A DNA stretch of 64,000 nt from Hamiltosporidium tvaerminnensis (taxonomy: Eukaryota > Microsporidia > Dubosqiidae). The DNA is taken from NCBI GenBank assembly GCA_022605425.2, contig JAKIMF020000007.1, forward strand, positions 372,001 through 436,000. The letters run 5' to 3'. The translations under genes were made by a program, and so were the position numbers. Below are positions 12,110 through 24,529 of this stretch, in pieces (position 1 is the stretch's first letter; every line of letters begins with the position of its first letter). The notes beneath the pieces were generated by a model, which saw nothing but the letters and a program-made list of their open reading frames with translations, searched no databases and was not told the DNA's origin.

Positions 12110-15100
12110 TATTTGATAAAATTCTGGGTTTAAATAGTTCTAAGATCTTTATGCATTTTCTTCTACCTCTTTTACCACTTTTGTTTATTCTTCCAAATCC
12201 GACTCTTTATTTATGTTATTGGTCGGTTCCTCTAAAGTAGTTCCTCTTTGTGAAATAAAGGGTGCTTTATTTTTTGGTTTAAAATTTTTTGCACCATCTT
12301 CCTCTCTCTTCTCTTCTTTTAAAGGGGGTGTTGGTTCCTCGTGCATCTCTGCTCTCATAATAACACCCATTGACGCTCTCTCCTAGCTCTATTCGGCATT
12401 TAGTCCTGACTCAAGTCCTCTTCGTCGATCAAAGGAAATTGTTTCGACTGTCTTCTTAAGTACTATAGCCTGAATGTATGCCTCTAAATTCATGGGTATT
12501 TCTAGTCTTTTAAGATGAGATTTATGGTATTTTGTCATAATACCATGCCAGGTCATCACATAAGGGATTATCTCAACACTACACTTATAAATAAGACCCA
12601 AATCATTGGCTAGCAGGTCATACTTCCTAAGTTTTTCAGTTTCAGCTACTTGAAGTGAATCTTTGGAAGTGATTCCTACTTCAATGAGCGTTATCTTATT
12701 CTTCTTCTTATCTAAAATAAATATATCGGGTCTGTTATTCCGAATTTTAACATCAGTTTTTATTCTGGTGTACACTCCTATCTCTGCATACTCATTATCA
12801 AGAATTTCTTGTTCTGGGTGACTCCTAATTCGTTTTGAAGACTTAAACTTATATTTACTTAAGAGAACTATGTGTAGGTATCTAACCACTTCATTATTCA
12901 GTCTGGTGTAGTCATGACCTCGCATTTTTCAAATCGAGTTGCTAGATGATCTACAGTCTTAACAGATTTATCAGAGTGTTGTTACATACCATCTGCTCCC
13001 CAGAATACATTTCTATCCTGGATATAGCAGAACACAGCTTCACTTCGTAGCCTAATATCCCCTCTCTTTAACCATCTTGAAGAGTCACTAATACTCAAAA
13101 GCTCATTTTTTCTTGCATTATATAAGTTTGAATGAAGTTTTCGTGTTTCTACTTCGTTATATAGTTTTGCAAGTTGAGCTTCTTCTAAACTTTTCTTAGT
13201 GACTTCTTCTACCAACCTGTACTGTATTGTAATAAGTTTTTTAATACTGAAAGATGGGTCTTATTATTATTCTTCACCTTGAGGATTGCTGCTCGTCTAG
13301 TTGATGTTTCTTTACCTTTTTCCAGACAATCCAAGAGTCGCGGAAGCATATGTTCGCTTGCAACTCAAAACTACAGAAGCTTTTTCAAGGTTTGTTCTAG
13401 GAAGATATTAACGGTCTTTTATTCTAGGCGAAGATGTACCTTATTCTTCACCAACACCGCACGCACTACATCATCCAACTTAGAGAAGTTTGCAAAATCT
13501 TTCAAGTCTTTATAAGTTTGCTGTCTACTTCATCGAATGCTACGTTTTAGAATTCTTCTGCTATCTCCTATTATTTTTAAATGTTTGTGAACAGCAACAC
13601 CTTCATGAAGAGATCCAGTATCTTAAAAGCAAGTATAATTTGTGGCTATTTTTTTGATCTCTAACATAATTCCATTTTTATTTCATTTGCCTCACCTGTC
13701 ATAGCGCTGAATATCAGACTTTCTCAAAAAAGAACTTAAGATCGTTAATGAAAAGAGAGGGTGGGTAATATGAGAGTTTACATATATGCAGTGCATCTTT
13801 GTGTATTTTTCAATAAGCTTTTGGCTCAAATAATTCATACACAAACAAATAAAATAGTGTCAGACTATCTCCGTGCAGAATTACTCTCTCAATCTTCTTG
13901 CTCCTGGTTTTTTCAGGCTCTAATGATATATCAATATTCTATTGCTGATAATTACTTTAATAAGTTTCATGATCCAATCAGTTAAATATAGTAGTTTTAT
14001 GCATCGAGATTAATAAGCATGATATATTGAATTTAATCGAAATTGACATCAATCTATGGTGCCCCAAGATTGCTGTCATACTTTTCATTTAAGACAATGT
14101 TGAGTAAAGGCCTATTTTTTAGCTCCTCGCACATCTCTTACCGTCACTAATTTATTCTCTGCAAGCTACCCACGCCTTTCCACTTAAAATTGAACGACTT
14201 TCGTTACACACTTTGTCGTTAACTTGTAGAGGTTGAAGATACAAGTATTGTTCTGTAACAGAGCTTCCTCGCGGAATTCCTTTCGGTATCAAATACCGAG
14301 TTCGCACAAGAACTAATCAGCTTAAGTTACCTCTTCTAAATATATGCCTTTCACAATATCATAAAGATATTTATGAAGAGTTGTAAGTTTCTAAATGAAA
14401 AAATTGTAAATACCATCAATTCCAGCAGCTTTTCAATTAGGAAGCCAATTAATGATATTTACAAATTCATCAAGTAAAAGAAACATGGTCGGATGATTAT
14501 CTGATACAAAGGGAATCAAATAATTTTCATAAGTGACTGTGTCAGTATTTTTGTTCAACATTGTAGACCAAAAACTCACAATTTCATCACTACTCACCAC
14601 AATCTCGGATTTCACACGCTCAGATAACCCACGATAAAATCGACCTCGGAAAAGCTCAAACATACGATTCTCTTTTCGGAATTGCTTCCTACTTTCATGC
14701 ATCGTAATTTTTTTCTCGTAAACATTCAAAGACTCATTCTTCTTAACTAAAGCCTCAGAAAGATCAGTTACACTGCTCAAGTTTAAATTAAACTCTCGCA
14801 TAATTTTCTTAAATCTTTTTGTTTCCGAAGGGAAGAGCTTATACTGTTACCGAGCTTTCTCGCGAAGATCTTTGGAAAGTACTAACTTAGAAATTTTACT
14901 TTCTATGTTTTCCTTCCAAGCGGATCTAGGCTTCTCTTTACGTGTGGCCTCGTCATAGCATACCTGTGCAGCTTGCCTGATATACGCGGTTTCCGTAATT
15001 GAATAAGGTACATGATTTCCGGCACATTCGCCTACTACTCGATTAATGAGACCCAGAACTTTACTATCAACTAATTTATTTGGATGTTTTCTAGTTCAGA

Positions 15101-15766
15101 CCTTCACTTTTTCAATTTCTTTCTCCGAAAGTTCTTTGATTTTACTCAAAAATTAATCTCTCAAGCTTATGTACACTGTCGTGTCGGGCAGGGTGCATGT
15201 ATTAGGGAGAAAGTTGCGTTTCTACGTCGCTCTCCATTCTCTTCTGATTTTACTTCTTTTCCCATCTCACTTTGTGCCAATTTTTTTTCACACTTCGAGA
15301 GTTTAGCGCAGCCAAATTTCACATTATATTTGTGAAGCTTTCTAGCCATTCTTGGCATTCTTTCAAACCTTGTCTGTACTGCGAAAAAACAATTCGAGTT
15401 CATTTTTTTAAGTCGGCTGCTACGGAATCGAATATCTTCCGCAAAGCCATTGGCCTGTTACCTTCTGTAATAGCTGGAGTACATGGTTTGTCATGCATAC
15501 GATTGCTCGCACGCAGAGACTTCAACCGAAGAAGGAAGTGGTGTAGTAGGCGAAGGTATGATGTCAAGCCTACTATTTTGCATGTTACTGCATGTTTGGC
15601 TTGATGGTTGATGTTGTATGGGAAAAGGAAGCTAGGTAAATCGCCGGTAGGTGTTACCTACCGTATTGCATCGCATCCCCACTTTTATTGACTTAATCTG
15701 CGTCGTTTTAAGCCTTTATTTCAATATTTTTTTTGTATTTTGCTGCCAAAATTTCTCCTTGTAATA
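12110..15766 (-). mobile_element. Degraded full-length RLE non-LTR retrotransposon (copy A)
   Basis: On the minus strand this matches the other copies in order. The conserved 3' terminus is near 12113-12130 (plus strand ATTTGATAAAATTCTGGGTT). The acidic tail and RLE nuclease lie at 12185-12925, the pre-finger segment at 12982-13215, the RT region is heavily broken at about 13.3-14.4 kb, and the N-terminal coiled region is at 14433-14801 and onward. The 5' end near 15766 still resembles the MGRKK start, but its ATG is mutated. There are many frameshifts and stops. No convincing target duplication remains, so the insertion is older than copies B, C and E. It lies about 90 bp upstream of the LRR gene that ends at 9633. 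Confidence 0.85.
12389..12925 (-). pseudogene. RLE endonuclease fragment of copy A
   Basis: The longest surviving frame of copy A is 178 codons. It keeps the nuclease core: RPDIFIL, an acidic residue in LIEVGIT 14 residues on, then EKLRKYDLLAN. These match the PD-(D/E)xK-type RLE domain of R2/R4/NeSL-like elements. The CCHC finger upstream is broken: the frame starts after the cysteines, and TGC/CAC codons remain around 12940-12990. It cannot be a complete protein. The internal Met is not a real start. Confidence 0.75.
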
Positions 15767-16945
15767 TCTATTTATAAATGAATACAAAAATATTAGAAAA
15801 ATAAAAAGATTTCGACATTTAATTAAGATTCAATTTTTAAAAATATTTTTACAACATTTTAATAAAAACACGAATTATTTTTTTCGAATCTTATAATAGA
15901 TGCGAGAGAAGTTTTGGGATATTCTAAATCAAATACGTTTCGAATGAATATTTGAAAGTTTGAAGTCTAAAAAAAGCCTATAAGAAATATATAGTTTATT
16001 TCATACCTGCTGTGTTATTTTCAGATTTATTTTTTTTAGAGAGCGTGTTCACGTAAAGTTTACGAAAATACCTACAAACGTCATGAAATCCAATACCATG
16101 ACTTGATATGTAATTTCAACTAGAAAGGCTTTATATATCTTAAGTTTTTTAGAGAACCAAAACTCCAAGGCTGTCTAAAAAGATATAATTATCTTTGCTT
16201 TATGTATTTGCTAATGCAGATTTTATTTGGAATGAAATTAAAATAAAATAAACTGTAGATTTAGCCAGAATACGGATACATTTGGGTTTTAATCTTAAAA
16301 TATTGTTTTTTTAGGGATTAAAAATACTCGTTTTCTTTGTAATTTTTAAAAGGCCAAAAATATCATTATAATATAGTTTAAACTTAAGCAAATAATATTT
16401 GAAATTATAAAAAACGTTGGGTAATATCTTATGGATGTATTTTACAATTAATACAATTTTTATATTCTTTAAATGTAAAGATCTTGATTTCAATGTCGGT
16501 GTAATAAAGAAAGTGGCTCAACTATTAGTCTTCAATAATCGATTTGTGTATCAAAGTATCAAAATATAAATTATAATACTTTCTTAGGCTTCTTTGCCAA
16601 AGTCTTATTTATACCTTCAAAATATGTTATGATTAATCCGTCATGTAAATCAATGAAAACTATGAATAATAAAACAATTTACCAGAAAATTAAAGTACGA
16701 ATCGTAATAAAAACATCAAATTATATTGATATTTGTGAAAAAGAAAATTTTGAAAAAAACAGTCAAAATAACTTACTGTTATATTTATAGACAGAAATAG
16801 CAAATTATTTTAGGAACAATGAATATAATTAAAAAAAATTTCCATATACTTTATCCTATAATAAACAATTTAATAATAATTAAAAAATATTTCTCCTATA
16901 TTTTATACATATTTTACATTAAAAAATATTTTACGCCAGTTTTAA
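15767..16945. other. AT-rich spacer
   Basis: Lies between retroelement copy A and the 3' end of the LRR pseudogene. Only short frames broken by stops were seen (for example 16311-16493 minus, 60 codons, very AT-rich). No RNA gene or repeat terminus was recognised. Confidence 0.55.
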
Positions 16946-18466
16946 TCAAAAAAAATTGGGTCCGAATTCCTCATCGAGGAAATAGTTTATTTCTCTCGAT
17001 CTATTGGTTCGAACAGGCTTCATTATATTTATTTCTGTGGTTTTAAAATTATTTTTTCGAAGACTTGAAACAGTCTTATAGTCCAATACTTCTATTGATA
17101 AAGACAAAAGTCCAAGATTTTTAAATAATTTAAAAAACTTGAAATCCTTTTCTCGAATTCTATTCACATTAAGTGCTACCAAAACTACAGAGCTAAACAA
17201 CGCTTTATTGAAAAGTTTTTCAAAATCAATACAATCTGATCCGTGATAAATTTTTAAAGTAATACTTTCAAGTTTTTTCATTGTGATAAAAAATTTGGTT
17301 TCTTTTTCAGTAATTCTATACACGCAATAGACAATATTGAGAAGTTTTGAAAAATCGTAAACTTCAGATAAAAAATATAATATATTTATGGTTTTGTAAT
17401 CGTTTAGATCTGTTTTGATTTCGAGATTTTTTAAATATTTTTTATTTTCTTGAATAAAGAAACTATGAAAAAAATTGCAAATTTTTCTTATAGGCGACAA
17501 TGAATTTCTAATCTCTGTATGTATTAACATAAAGCTCTGAATACATTTAAATCTATTTAAATATATCAAAAAATTATAATCAATATGAGATTTTAAATTA
17601 TTTAAAGCCAGTGATTTCAAATTTCTATTTGTCATGGAACCATAGGAAAGAAAGTCTAGACTACATAGAAAATACGAATTTACCAGTTCTATGGAAACAA
17701 GCGTATTTGTTTCCAAGAAATATATAAGCATCATTTTATTTAAAACTATATTCACGAGAAACAAATATTTGATTGTTTTAATATATTTCATAGATACAAG
17801 CACGCTATTGTTGAGTTCACGAGCAGGAGAATCGTATTCTATAGAGATTCTAATAATTTTGGGCATAAAACAATCAAGAATTGCTAAAGAAGTTGGAAAA
17901 CCTGCTGTTCTTTGATATTGATAGTCATGATAATAATTATGCAAGAATGGTATAAATTTCATTGGAATTTCAGTATCAACTGATGCATTTTGAAATTTAC
18001 TAGAATAAAATATTAAATTTTTCGGCATCAGTTGTAAAATTTCAGGATCGGTATTTAAGAATTCATAAGTTTGACAGAAAATTTTACAAATTTTATCAAG
18101 ATTCAAACGATAAAAATCAATCAGCGATCGTACCCTTTCAAAATCGAACAGTTCAGATTTCAATGTAACTTTATTTATATTACTACATAGAGTCAATAAT
18201 TTTTTAAGTTCTATCAAAGTCAAGTTACATTCTAATTTTAATACTTTTAATTTATTCCAGAAAATCGGCATATTTTTGTTTAAAAATAACTCGATTACAT
18301 TTGTAGAAGAACGAATATATAATTTTCTTGTATAAAATGTAACATTTGACCATAGTAATTTCGCCTTTTCATATGTTTCCTCATTTGTAAAAATTAAATA
18401 AATGATGTCGAAATTGGCAATTCTAGAAAAAAATATCCATGTTTTCACAAGAAATTTCGACGTAAA

Positions 18467-18484
18467 AATTTTATAAGTTTTATT
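18467..18484. repeat. Target-site duplication of copy B, left
   Basis: AATTTTATAAGTTTTATT, exactly repeated at 19121-19138 on the other side of the insertion. Removing one copy plus the insert restores LRR reading (KTYK followed by a segment ending in TW, as in the intact paralogue). Confidence 0.85.
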
Positions 18485-19127
18485 TTTATTTAATAAAATT
18501 CTGGGTTAAAATATTTTTTACCATTTTTACATGTTTTCTTCTACCTCTTTGACCACTTTTGTCTCTTCTTCCAAATCCGACTCTTCATTTATGTTATTGG
18601 TCGGTTCCTCTAAAGTGGTTCCTCCTTGTAAAATAAAGGGGGCTTTATATTTTGGTTTAAAATTTTTGGCACCATCTTCCTCTGTTTTCGCTTCTTTTAA
18701 AGGGGGTATTGGTTCCTCATGCATCTCTGATCTCATAATAACACCCATTGACGCTCTCTCCCAGCTCTCTTCGGCATTTAGTCCTGACTCAAGTCCTCTT
18801 CGTCGATCAAAGGAAATAGTTTCGACTGTCTTTTTAAGTACTATAGACTGAATGTATGCTTCTACATTCATGGGTATTTCTAGTCTTTTAAGATGAGATT
18901 TATGGTATTTTGTCACAATACCGTCCCAGGTCATCACATAAGGGATTATCTCAACACTACACTTATAAATAAGGCCCAACTCATTGGCTAGCAGGTCATA
19001 CTTCCTTAGTTTTTCAGTTTCAACTATTTGAAGTGAATCTTGGGAAGTGATTCCTACTTCAATGAGTGTTATCTTATTCTTCTTCTTATCTAAAATAAAT
19101 ATGTCCGGTCTGTTATTCCGAATTTTA
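18485..19127 (-). mobile_element. 5'-truncated RLE retrotransposon (copy B)
   Basis: About 640 bp corresponding to the last sixth of the element: RLE core, acidic tail, 3' UTR and the conserved 3' terminus (plus strand TTTAATAAAATTCTGGGTT at 18489-18507). It differs from copy E (49270-53079) at only about three codons over roughly 195, so it is young. The truncated 5' end joins the target at a shared AATTTTA (19121-19127), typical of microhomology-mediated completion of target-primed reverse transcription. It inserted into an exon of the LRR gene in the same orientation. Confidence 0.9.
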
Positions 19128-19414
19128 TAAGTTTTATTAATACTAATATTGTCTAATCTTATAGTAAAATTTGTTTTATGCGGCTTTTTAACAGAATTAT
19201 AGGAATTGCAATAGATATCAAGACTTTTAAATGTCAAATCGATATTCTTCGATAAAATAATAAATCTCTCCGCACTCTTATCATCAAATGTTATAAAATT
19301 AATAAAAAATATCCATATATCCATAAAAAGAGACTTTTTAATATAACTATAATGATATATACAAAGATTATTATCAAAGTACAAAGTAGAATCTTGCCTA
19401 AGCATTTCAGACAT
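18527..19414 (-). pseudogene. Chimeric frame: LRR-protein segment fused to RLE nuclease
   Basis: A single open frame of 295 codons crosses the 5' junction of copy B. It begins at an internal Met of the LRR protein (MSEMLRQDSTLYFDNN), runs through the post-BTB segment to KTYKI, and continues in the element frame with RNNRPDIFILDKKK. The rest of the nuclease follows (LIEVGIT, EKLRKYDLLANEL), then the acidic tail and the element's own stop. The in-frame junction follows from the shared AAAATT in both sequences. The frame is closed to the upstream signal peptide by the one-base deletion near 19440. The nuclease core residues are present but the CCHC finger is not. Expression is unknown. By default it is a product of gene disruption. 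Confidence 0.7.
19121..19138. repeat. Target-site duplication of copy B, right
   Basis: Second exact copy of the 18-bp sequence at 18467-18484. The first seven bases (AATTTTA) also fit the element's internal sequence, so the true duplication is 11-18 bp. Confidence 0.85.
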
Positions 19415-19782
19415 AACATTTCTTAATAAATCTTTTAAAAATAATCTCTTTCTTTTGTTTTTTCAATATCTAATATGGTGATAATTAATAATATATCTAA
19501 AAAATCTTGTAGATTTATCTGACTAATAAAACTATCTGAATTATCTATCAATTTAAGAAATAAAAGTAGAGCAGGATATGAGATATCTTTTAAAAATATC
19601 TTTATATTTGTACGTTTAGAATCCAAATGTTTTTTTATGAGTTTGGAATTGAATAGCATGTTATTCCGATGATGTAAAGTATGAATATTTGGATTGTAAT
19701 ATTTAGGTTGTTTAGAAGGCGCTTCATATCGTAAAATGTTATTTTTAAAAATTGTAATTTTTTCTTCTTCATTTATCCACTC
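19278..19782. repeat. Gene-conversion tract, copy 2
   Basis: Partner of 11305-11810. One base shorter because of the deletion in the A-run at 19437-19441, with six substitutions. Outside it the paralogues are clearly diverged at protein level. Confidence 0.85.
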
Positions 19783-19962
19783 AGCTGAATTATTTTCTTT
19801 AAATATCATTTCAAAATTTATATCGCTATGACATAAATCCGTTATACAATTCTCATCGTTTAAAACAAAAAAAACCACTTTGCTGGAAGATATATACAAT
19901 ATGAAGCGTATACAAAGCAGCAAAACGTATAGTTTTTTCTCTAGAATTTTATTTGAAACCAT

Positions 19963-22900
19963 GGCTATGTTCTATGAATGCCTTCTAATTTAATAGTATT
20001 AAATAATTTTTCATTAACGATAAAAATATTTAAAGTTATCCCTTATTTTGATAAATTAATCTTTGGATAGTTAATCGAGTTGATAAAATATAAGAAAATC
20101 TTTAAATATATTCTTATAGAGTTTGGAACTTTCGATTTTTTTTAAAAGTCGTTTTCATCGGCTAAATATTTAAATTAGATAGCAAAATATTTTATTAGGC
20201 ACATGGTTGTCCACAGTAAATTTTCTTAAAAAATGTTAAGGTTCATTGTAGTCTCAAATTTTTTATATAAGACTTAAATTTTATATTTTTGTTGTGTCTT
20301 AAAGCCATAACAATAAGATTAATTCTGTATTTTTAATTGAATCGATTTAATCTAATATAACATAAGAAGTAAAAAATAAGCATGCTTTATGAATAAAGAG
20401 ATGCATCTTTTAGATATTTTTGATTTAAATGGGTCAGTGTGGTGTTATGCTTTATTTTTGTTCTCTGAATAATTAATCTTTAATTAAAAAGATGTTTTTC
20501 TAACTGGCTATGATATAAGAGAACCAAATGTAAAAGTTTATGGTTTTAATGATAGATAAAACAACTTATTTGAATTTTATTTGCTTAGACTATTTTTTTA
20601 TAAAAATTAATCGGATAGTTTGTTTTCCTGCTTAAAAAATGATAATTATATTACATATTGCACAAATTAAGTTAGTTTAGCGTTCGAATTTTTTCTTTTA
20701 AAGACTTTAGAAAGCCCAAAGCGGAATAAAATTAGCAGTCTTTTTAAGTTCTATATAAAAAAAATAGATGAAATATACTTAAACAGACCAAGTAAATATA
20801 CTGTCATAAAAATAAATTGATTTATATGGTAAAATACTACAATTTTAAATCTCTTATATTCGTGGTTTAAGCATGTATAAATATATTTGAATCCTGCAAA
20901 GATAAATCCGTGTTAATTGTTTCAGGTCTAAAAAATAATAGAAATCTACTATAGAAAATTGCTTTTTTTAAGAGCCTTACCCATCACTCTCCCATATAAA
21001 AATACTGCCGTCAATTTCCATACCCTTTTTGCAAATTATGTATATCCGAGTTTTTCAAACGGTTATTCTATTCATGCCTCGATATCTATATACATTTTCT
21101 TTATTCATATTCATATGCCGATGTTACTTTTTTATGGATTACTAACTATCTCAACTTAAATTTGGTTTCATCAAAGAAATCCAGAAAATAGAAAGTATAG
21201 ACATATTTCAAATCCAAGCCATTTTTTCTATTTTGTTATTCTTTGCTTTCAGTAGGTTTCTAAAGCAAAAAGTGTTTTTAACATTCAGTGATTAGCCCAG
21301 GCAATATCGAAGAATTCTGAATGATTAAAAAGTTTCATTGAATTTTATTCTTCTAAAATCCATATTTTTAATATATAAATAAATTTGTAGTGTTTGCCTT
21401 TAAGACTAAGGAAAGTTGGCTTGCAAAAAGATGAGTAAAAATATTTTTAAAATATAATAGACGCATATTTGGCTGAATCTATTGAAATAAATATTTGTTA
21501 ATGTGGAAAAGAAAACGTTTACTGAGTATAGATGATTTTTATTTATGAAATTCGGTACATAAGGTTATTTTATTGATGTAAACTACACCGATAAGCTTAT
21601 TTCTAAAGCAGAGCATTCTCTACACATTTCAGAAAAATCGACATAATGGCTTTAATTAGACAATTATACTATGGAATTCTTATAGCATACATATTTTTGT
21701 TTGATGAAGCATGTAAAGTATGGTTATATTTGATTATTTTAGAAAAAAATGAAGGTTTATAATCAATCGTATCGTATCGAATAAGATTTCATTATGAGGA
21801 ATCGTGCAGATCTTGTATGATATAGTGATACAATAATAAATATAATATACACACAAAGAATTGTCCCTGCAATAGTGTATTCACAAGACCTAAAAATTTG
21901 TAAAAGACTCATTGAAAATTTCAGTTTAAAACTTTGATTTACAGCGGAAATACAATCCCGAGTGATTAAGGTTAAAAAATGACCTCGGTAAACGTTCTAA
22001 AGTGATCTGGGTATTAGAGTTATACGTGAAAAACGACGCTTGTACAAGCGTAAAGTCGGATCGGTCGCATAAATCAGACTATAAAACATGGCTGACAAAA
22101 AAAAAGAACGAAAAAATGGAATAATATAGATCGTGTATATTAGAAATATTTTTATATAAACATGACACAAAAATGCACAGCACAGCAAATAAATCAATTT
22201 TTTTGTTTTTACTTTTCAATAAGAGCTATATCAATAGACTTTCGGAATTTATAATACGCGAAACGTGTTAAAATAATGTTATATTCTATTAAATTTGTTT
22301 TTTGCCATTTTAGCTATAGAATAAAGGATGAGACACACTTGACATTTAAGGTTGTTTCTTATATGAACGGGTAAATCGAATATTTATATTCGGAAACAAC
22401 CATAATCACTGAATATAACAAAGGATAAAAAAATACTCCTGATAGATTGAAGAAATTTTGATATTCTAGAGAAAAAAATGCAAAAAACAAAAATTTATCA
22501 ATACTTGATATGTTTGTTTGTTAGAGATAAAATCAAAAAAAGACCGTATATGATTACAAAGACAAAAGCAAATTTTTTCTTTTTTATGCTTCGTTTGTTT
22601 ACTTTATTATAAGTAACATCATATTGGTGTAAAAATGTTGGTGTATGAGACTCATAAAGTGGTCAAACAGCATAATTTTACCTTTTTATTATATTTTGTT
22701 TTATTTTTAGTCCGAGATTGCATTTTATACGTTTCAAACTATAATATATAAATTTTAATTAAATACAAGCGAAAATTTTAGCGTAATTTTCTTAGAGAGA
22801 TTTGAAAGTCAAAGTAAAAACTTTGATTAAGTTTATTCTTTACAAAATTTGAACAAGAAATACTTTTTTTTAAAAATATATGTGAGTTTAAAGAAGGAAT

Positions 22901-24475
22901 GAAAATAATAGATTTTAAATATATAAAATTCTTAGAATCCAAGAGGCCAAAGGTCTAAGCGATGAGGGGGATGATCTAAAAAAATATTTGAAATAAATGT
23001 GGTGTATCACAAGCGGAAAAGGGGGTTTAAGCGAGTATATCTCACTTCAGCGATCTATACTTTCACAATTAATTACGCTCCGTAAAAAATTTCCTAAATG
23101 TAAATTTGCAGAATATACGTTTTCTCTTTCTATTTTTTGGTATGAACTTCGGTTTAATAGCAATTAAGCTATAATTCATAAGTTCTTTCTAGTTCCTTAT
23201 ATACACTTCTTTAATTTCTCAAAATTCTAGTTTCAAAGTTCTCGGTTCTATGAGCGAAATTATATCAGGCCAAATGTTTTTATATGTATGTAAATAATAA
23301 ACTATAAAAATCTAGAAGAAAACGTAAGTATGCGACTTGAAATCTAGCTAGGCTTTTGTGGAATTTAAAGATTTGAATTTACGAAAATAAGTGCAATTTT
23401 TTTTATTGAATAACGAAATTGGTTCTATTTTCTTGTGTTTTTAATGATTAAAAATTCCATTCCGAATCTGAATTCTTAGGTTACATATCCTTGGGCGCGA
23501 ATTTCTCTTAAAAACACATATAAGTAAAATAACTCATCTCTTGCCCACACAATTTCTGAACTGAATCCAATTTTTTTGGATCCTTTTCTTCGCATTAGCT
23601 CATATTTTGCCACATTTCAATTATACTTTATTACTACCTTTGTTTTCCCAATCTTTTATTCTATTTTTTGAACAATGGAATATTATAGAAACATATTAAA
23701 TCAAAAAGTAAAACCGTCGACTTTGGATTTAAAAATTTAAATAAAATGCAAAAATTTTATTTCACGTTTTCCATCAATGAATGTAAAGGAATTAGTGGAT
23801 GGTTGAGCTGGAATAAATTTTATAGTATTGAAGTTAAAATTTATAATAATTTCCGCTTTCTCAGCTTTTATACTGTTTTTTATCTTTTTGAATCCATTTT
23901 TTACTCAAATCTAAGCATTGATCTGTTAATTTATTCTGTCGAATATTTTTCTATTATGCTCCTTGTATTTAATAAAATGTATTGGAGAAGAAATGTATAA
24001 TTTTGAAACGCTAACTAATACATTCATTAAAATCTTTTTATATTTTAGCAAAATTATAATAGTAGATTTGATTCATTTTTTCGTTTTTATAGAATATTCA
24101 ATGTCATAGATTAAAATATAGAAAAAAAAAGTTGTGTATAGAGAAATAATGAAAAATAACTGAAAAGAAGCACAAGGCGCCGAAATTAAAGAAAAACAAT
24201 TGGATTTCTATGGTTTTTTTATTTTCTCTTATAAATTTTTTTAATTTATTTAAATTTCATATTTAGATTAGATTTCCTAGATTTTTTAGTTTTCTTTTGA
24301 ATAAGTGTGATATAAAAGCAGAGCCGATATATTGGCTAATAGCTCCAAGAAATTATAAATTTTGCAGCGGGAACATATTAGATCAGGAAAATAGATAATT
24401 ATTAAACAAAGATTTCTTATTAGATATTTAAGACACGAGGGGATGATATGATTTGTTTCCCGTTAATTCTTTAGC
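19963..24475. other. Gene-free AT-rich DNA
   Basis: Four and a half kilobases without a supportable gene. Open frames at 20959-21159, 21997-22197 and 23746-24000 are 66-84 codons, strongly hydrophobic and without recognisable domains. Lengths like these are expected by chance at this base composition. Slightly GC-richer patches occur at about 21950-22080 and 22930-23060. A 16-bp palindrome is listed separately. Confidence 0.5.
22036..22051. repeat. 16-bp perfect palindrome
   Basis: ACGCTTGTACAAGCGT is its own reverse complement and lies in a GC-richer patch. No adjacent gene is seen, so a function as a binding site is not supported. Confidence 0.5.
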
Positions 24476-24489
24476 AACACGATACTTAT
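24476..24489. repeat. Target-site duplication of copy C, left
   Basis: AACACGATACTTAT, repeated exactly at 28279-28292. Defines the 3' boundary of copy C. Confidence 0.9.
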
Positions 24490-24529
24490 TTATTTAATAA
24501 AATTCTGGGTTAACAAATTTTTCATTTTT

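Larger units (their letters stand above)
16946..19962 (-). pseudogene. BTB-like / LRR gene broken by a frameshift and a retroelement
   Basis: Paralogue of the 794-aa gene at 9633-12017. The ATG at 19962 starts a signal-peptide-like N-terminus (KKLYVLLLCIRFILYISSSK). The BTB-like region follows but loses frame at 19437-19441, where the intact copy has six A and this copy has five. The next segment runs from 19414 to about 19128 and is cut by retroelement copy B (18485-19127). Beyond the insertion the LRR half resumes and stays open for 500 codons (16946-18448) to the same C-terminus (NRSREINYFLDEEF). The continuous LRR half suggests that inactivation is recent. If the A-run deletion is a sequencing error, the gene was intact until the insertion. 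Confidence 0.85.

Noticed and set aside
12185-12370. Separate small acidic protein at the 3' end of copy A
   Set aside because: It is the tail of the retroelement protein after a stop codon, matching the same region in copies B and E.
19437-19441. Sequencing error as a general explanation of the broken genes
   Set aside because: Possible for this A-run, but many lesions elsewhere (copies A, D, F, the LRR gene at 60994-63645) are stops and indels outside homopolymers, so real decay is the better general explanation.
23746-24000. 84-codon ATG-started hydrophobic frame
   Set aside because: Length is within what chance gives at this composition. No domain, conserved neighbour or start signal.
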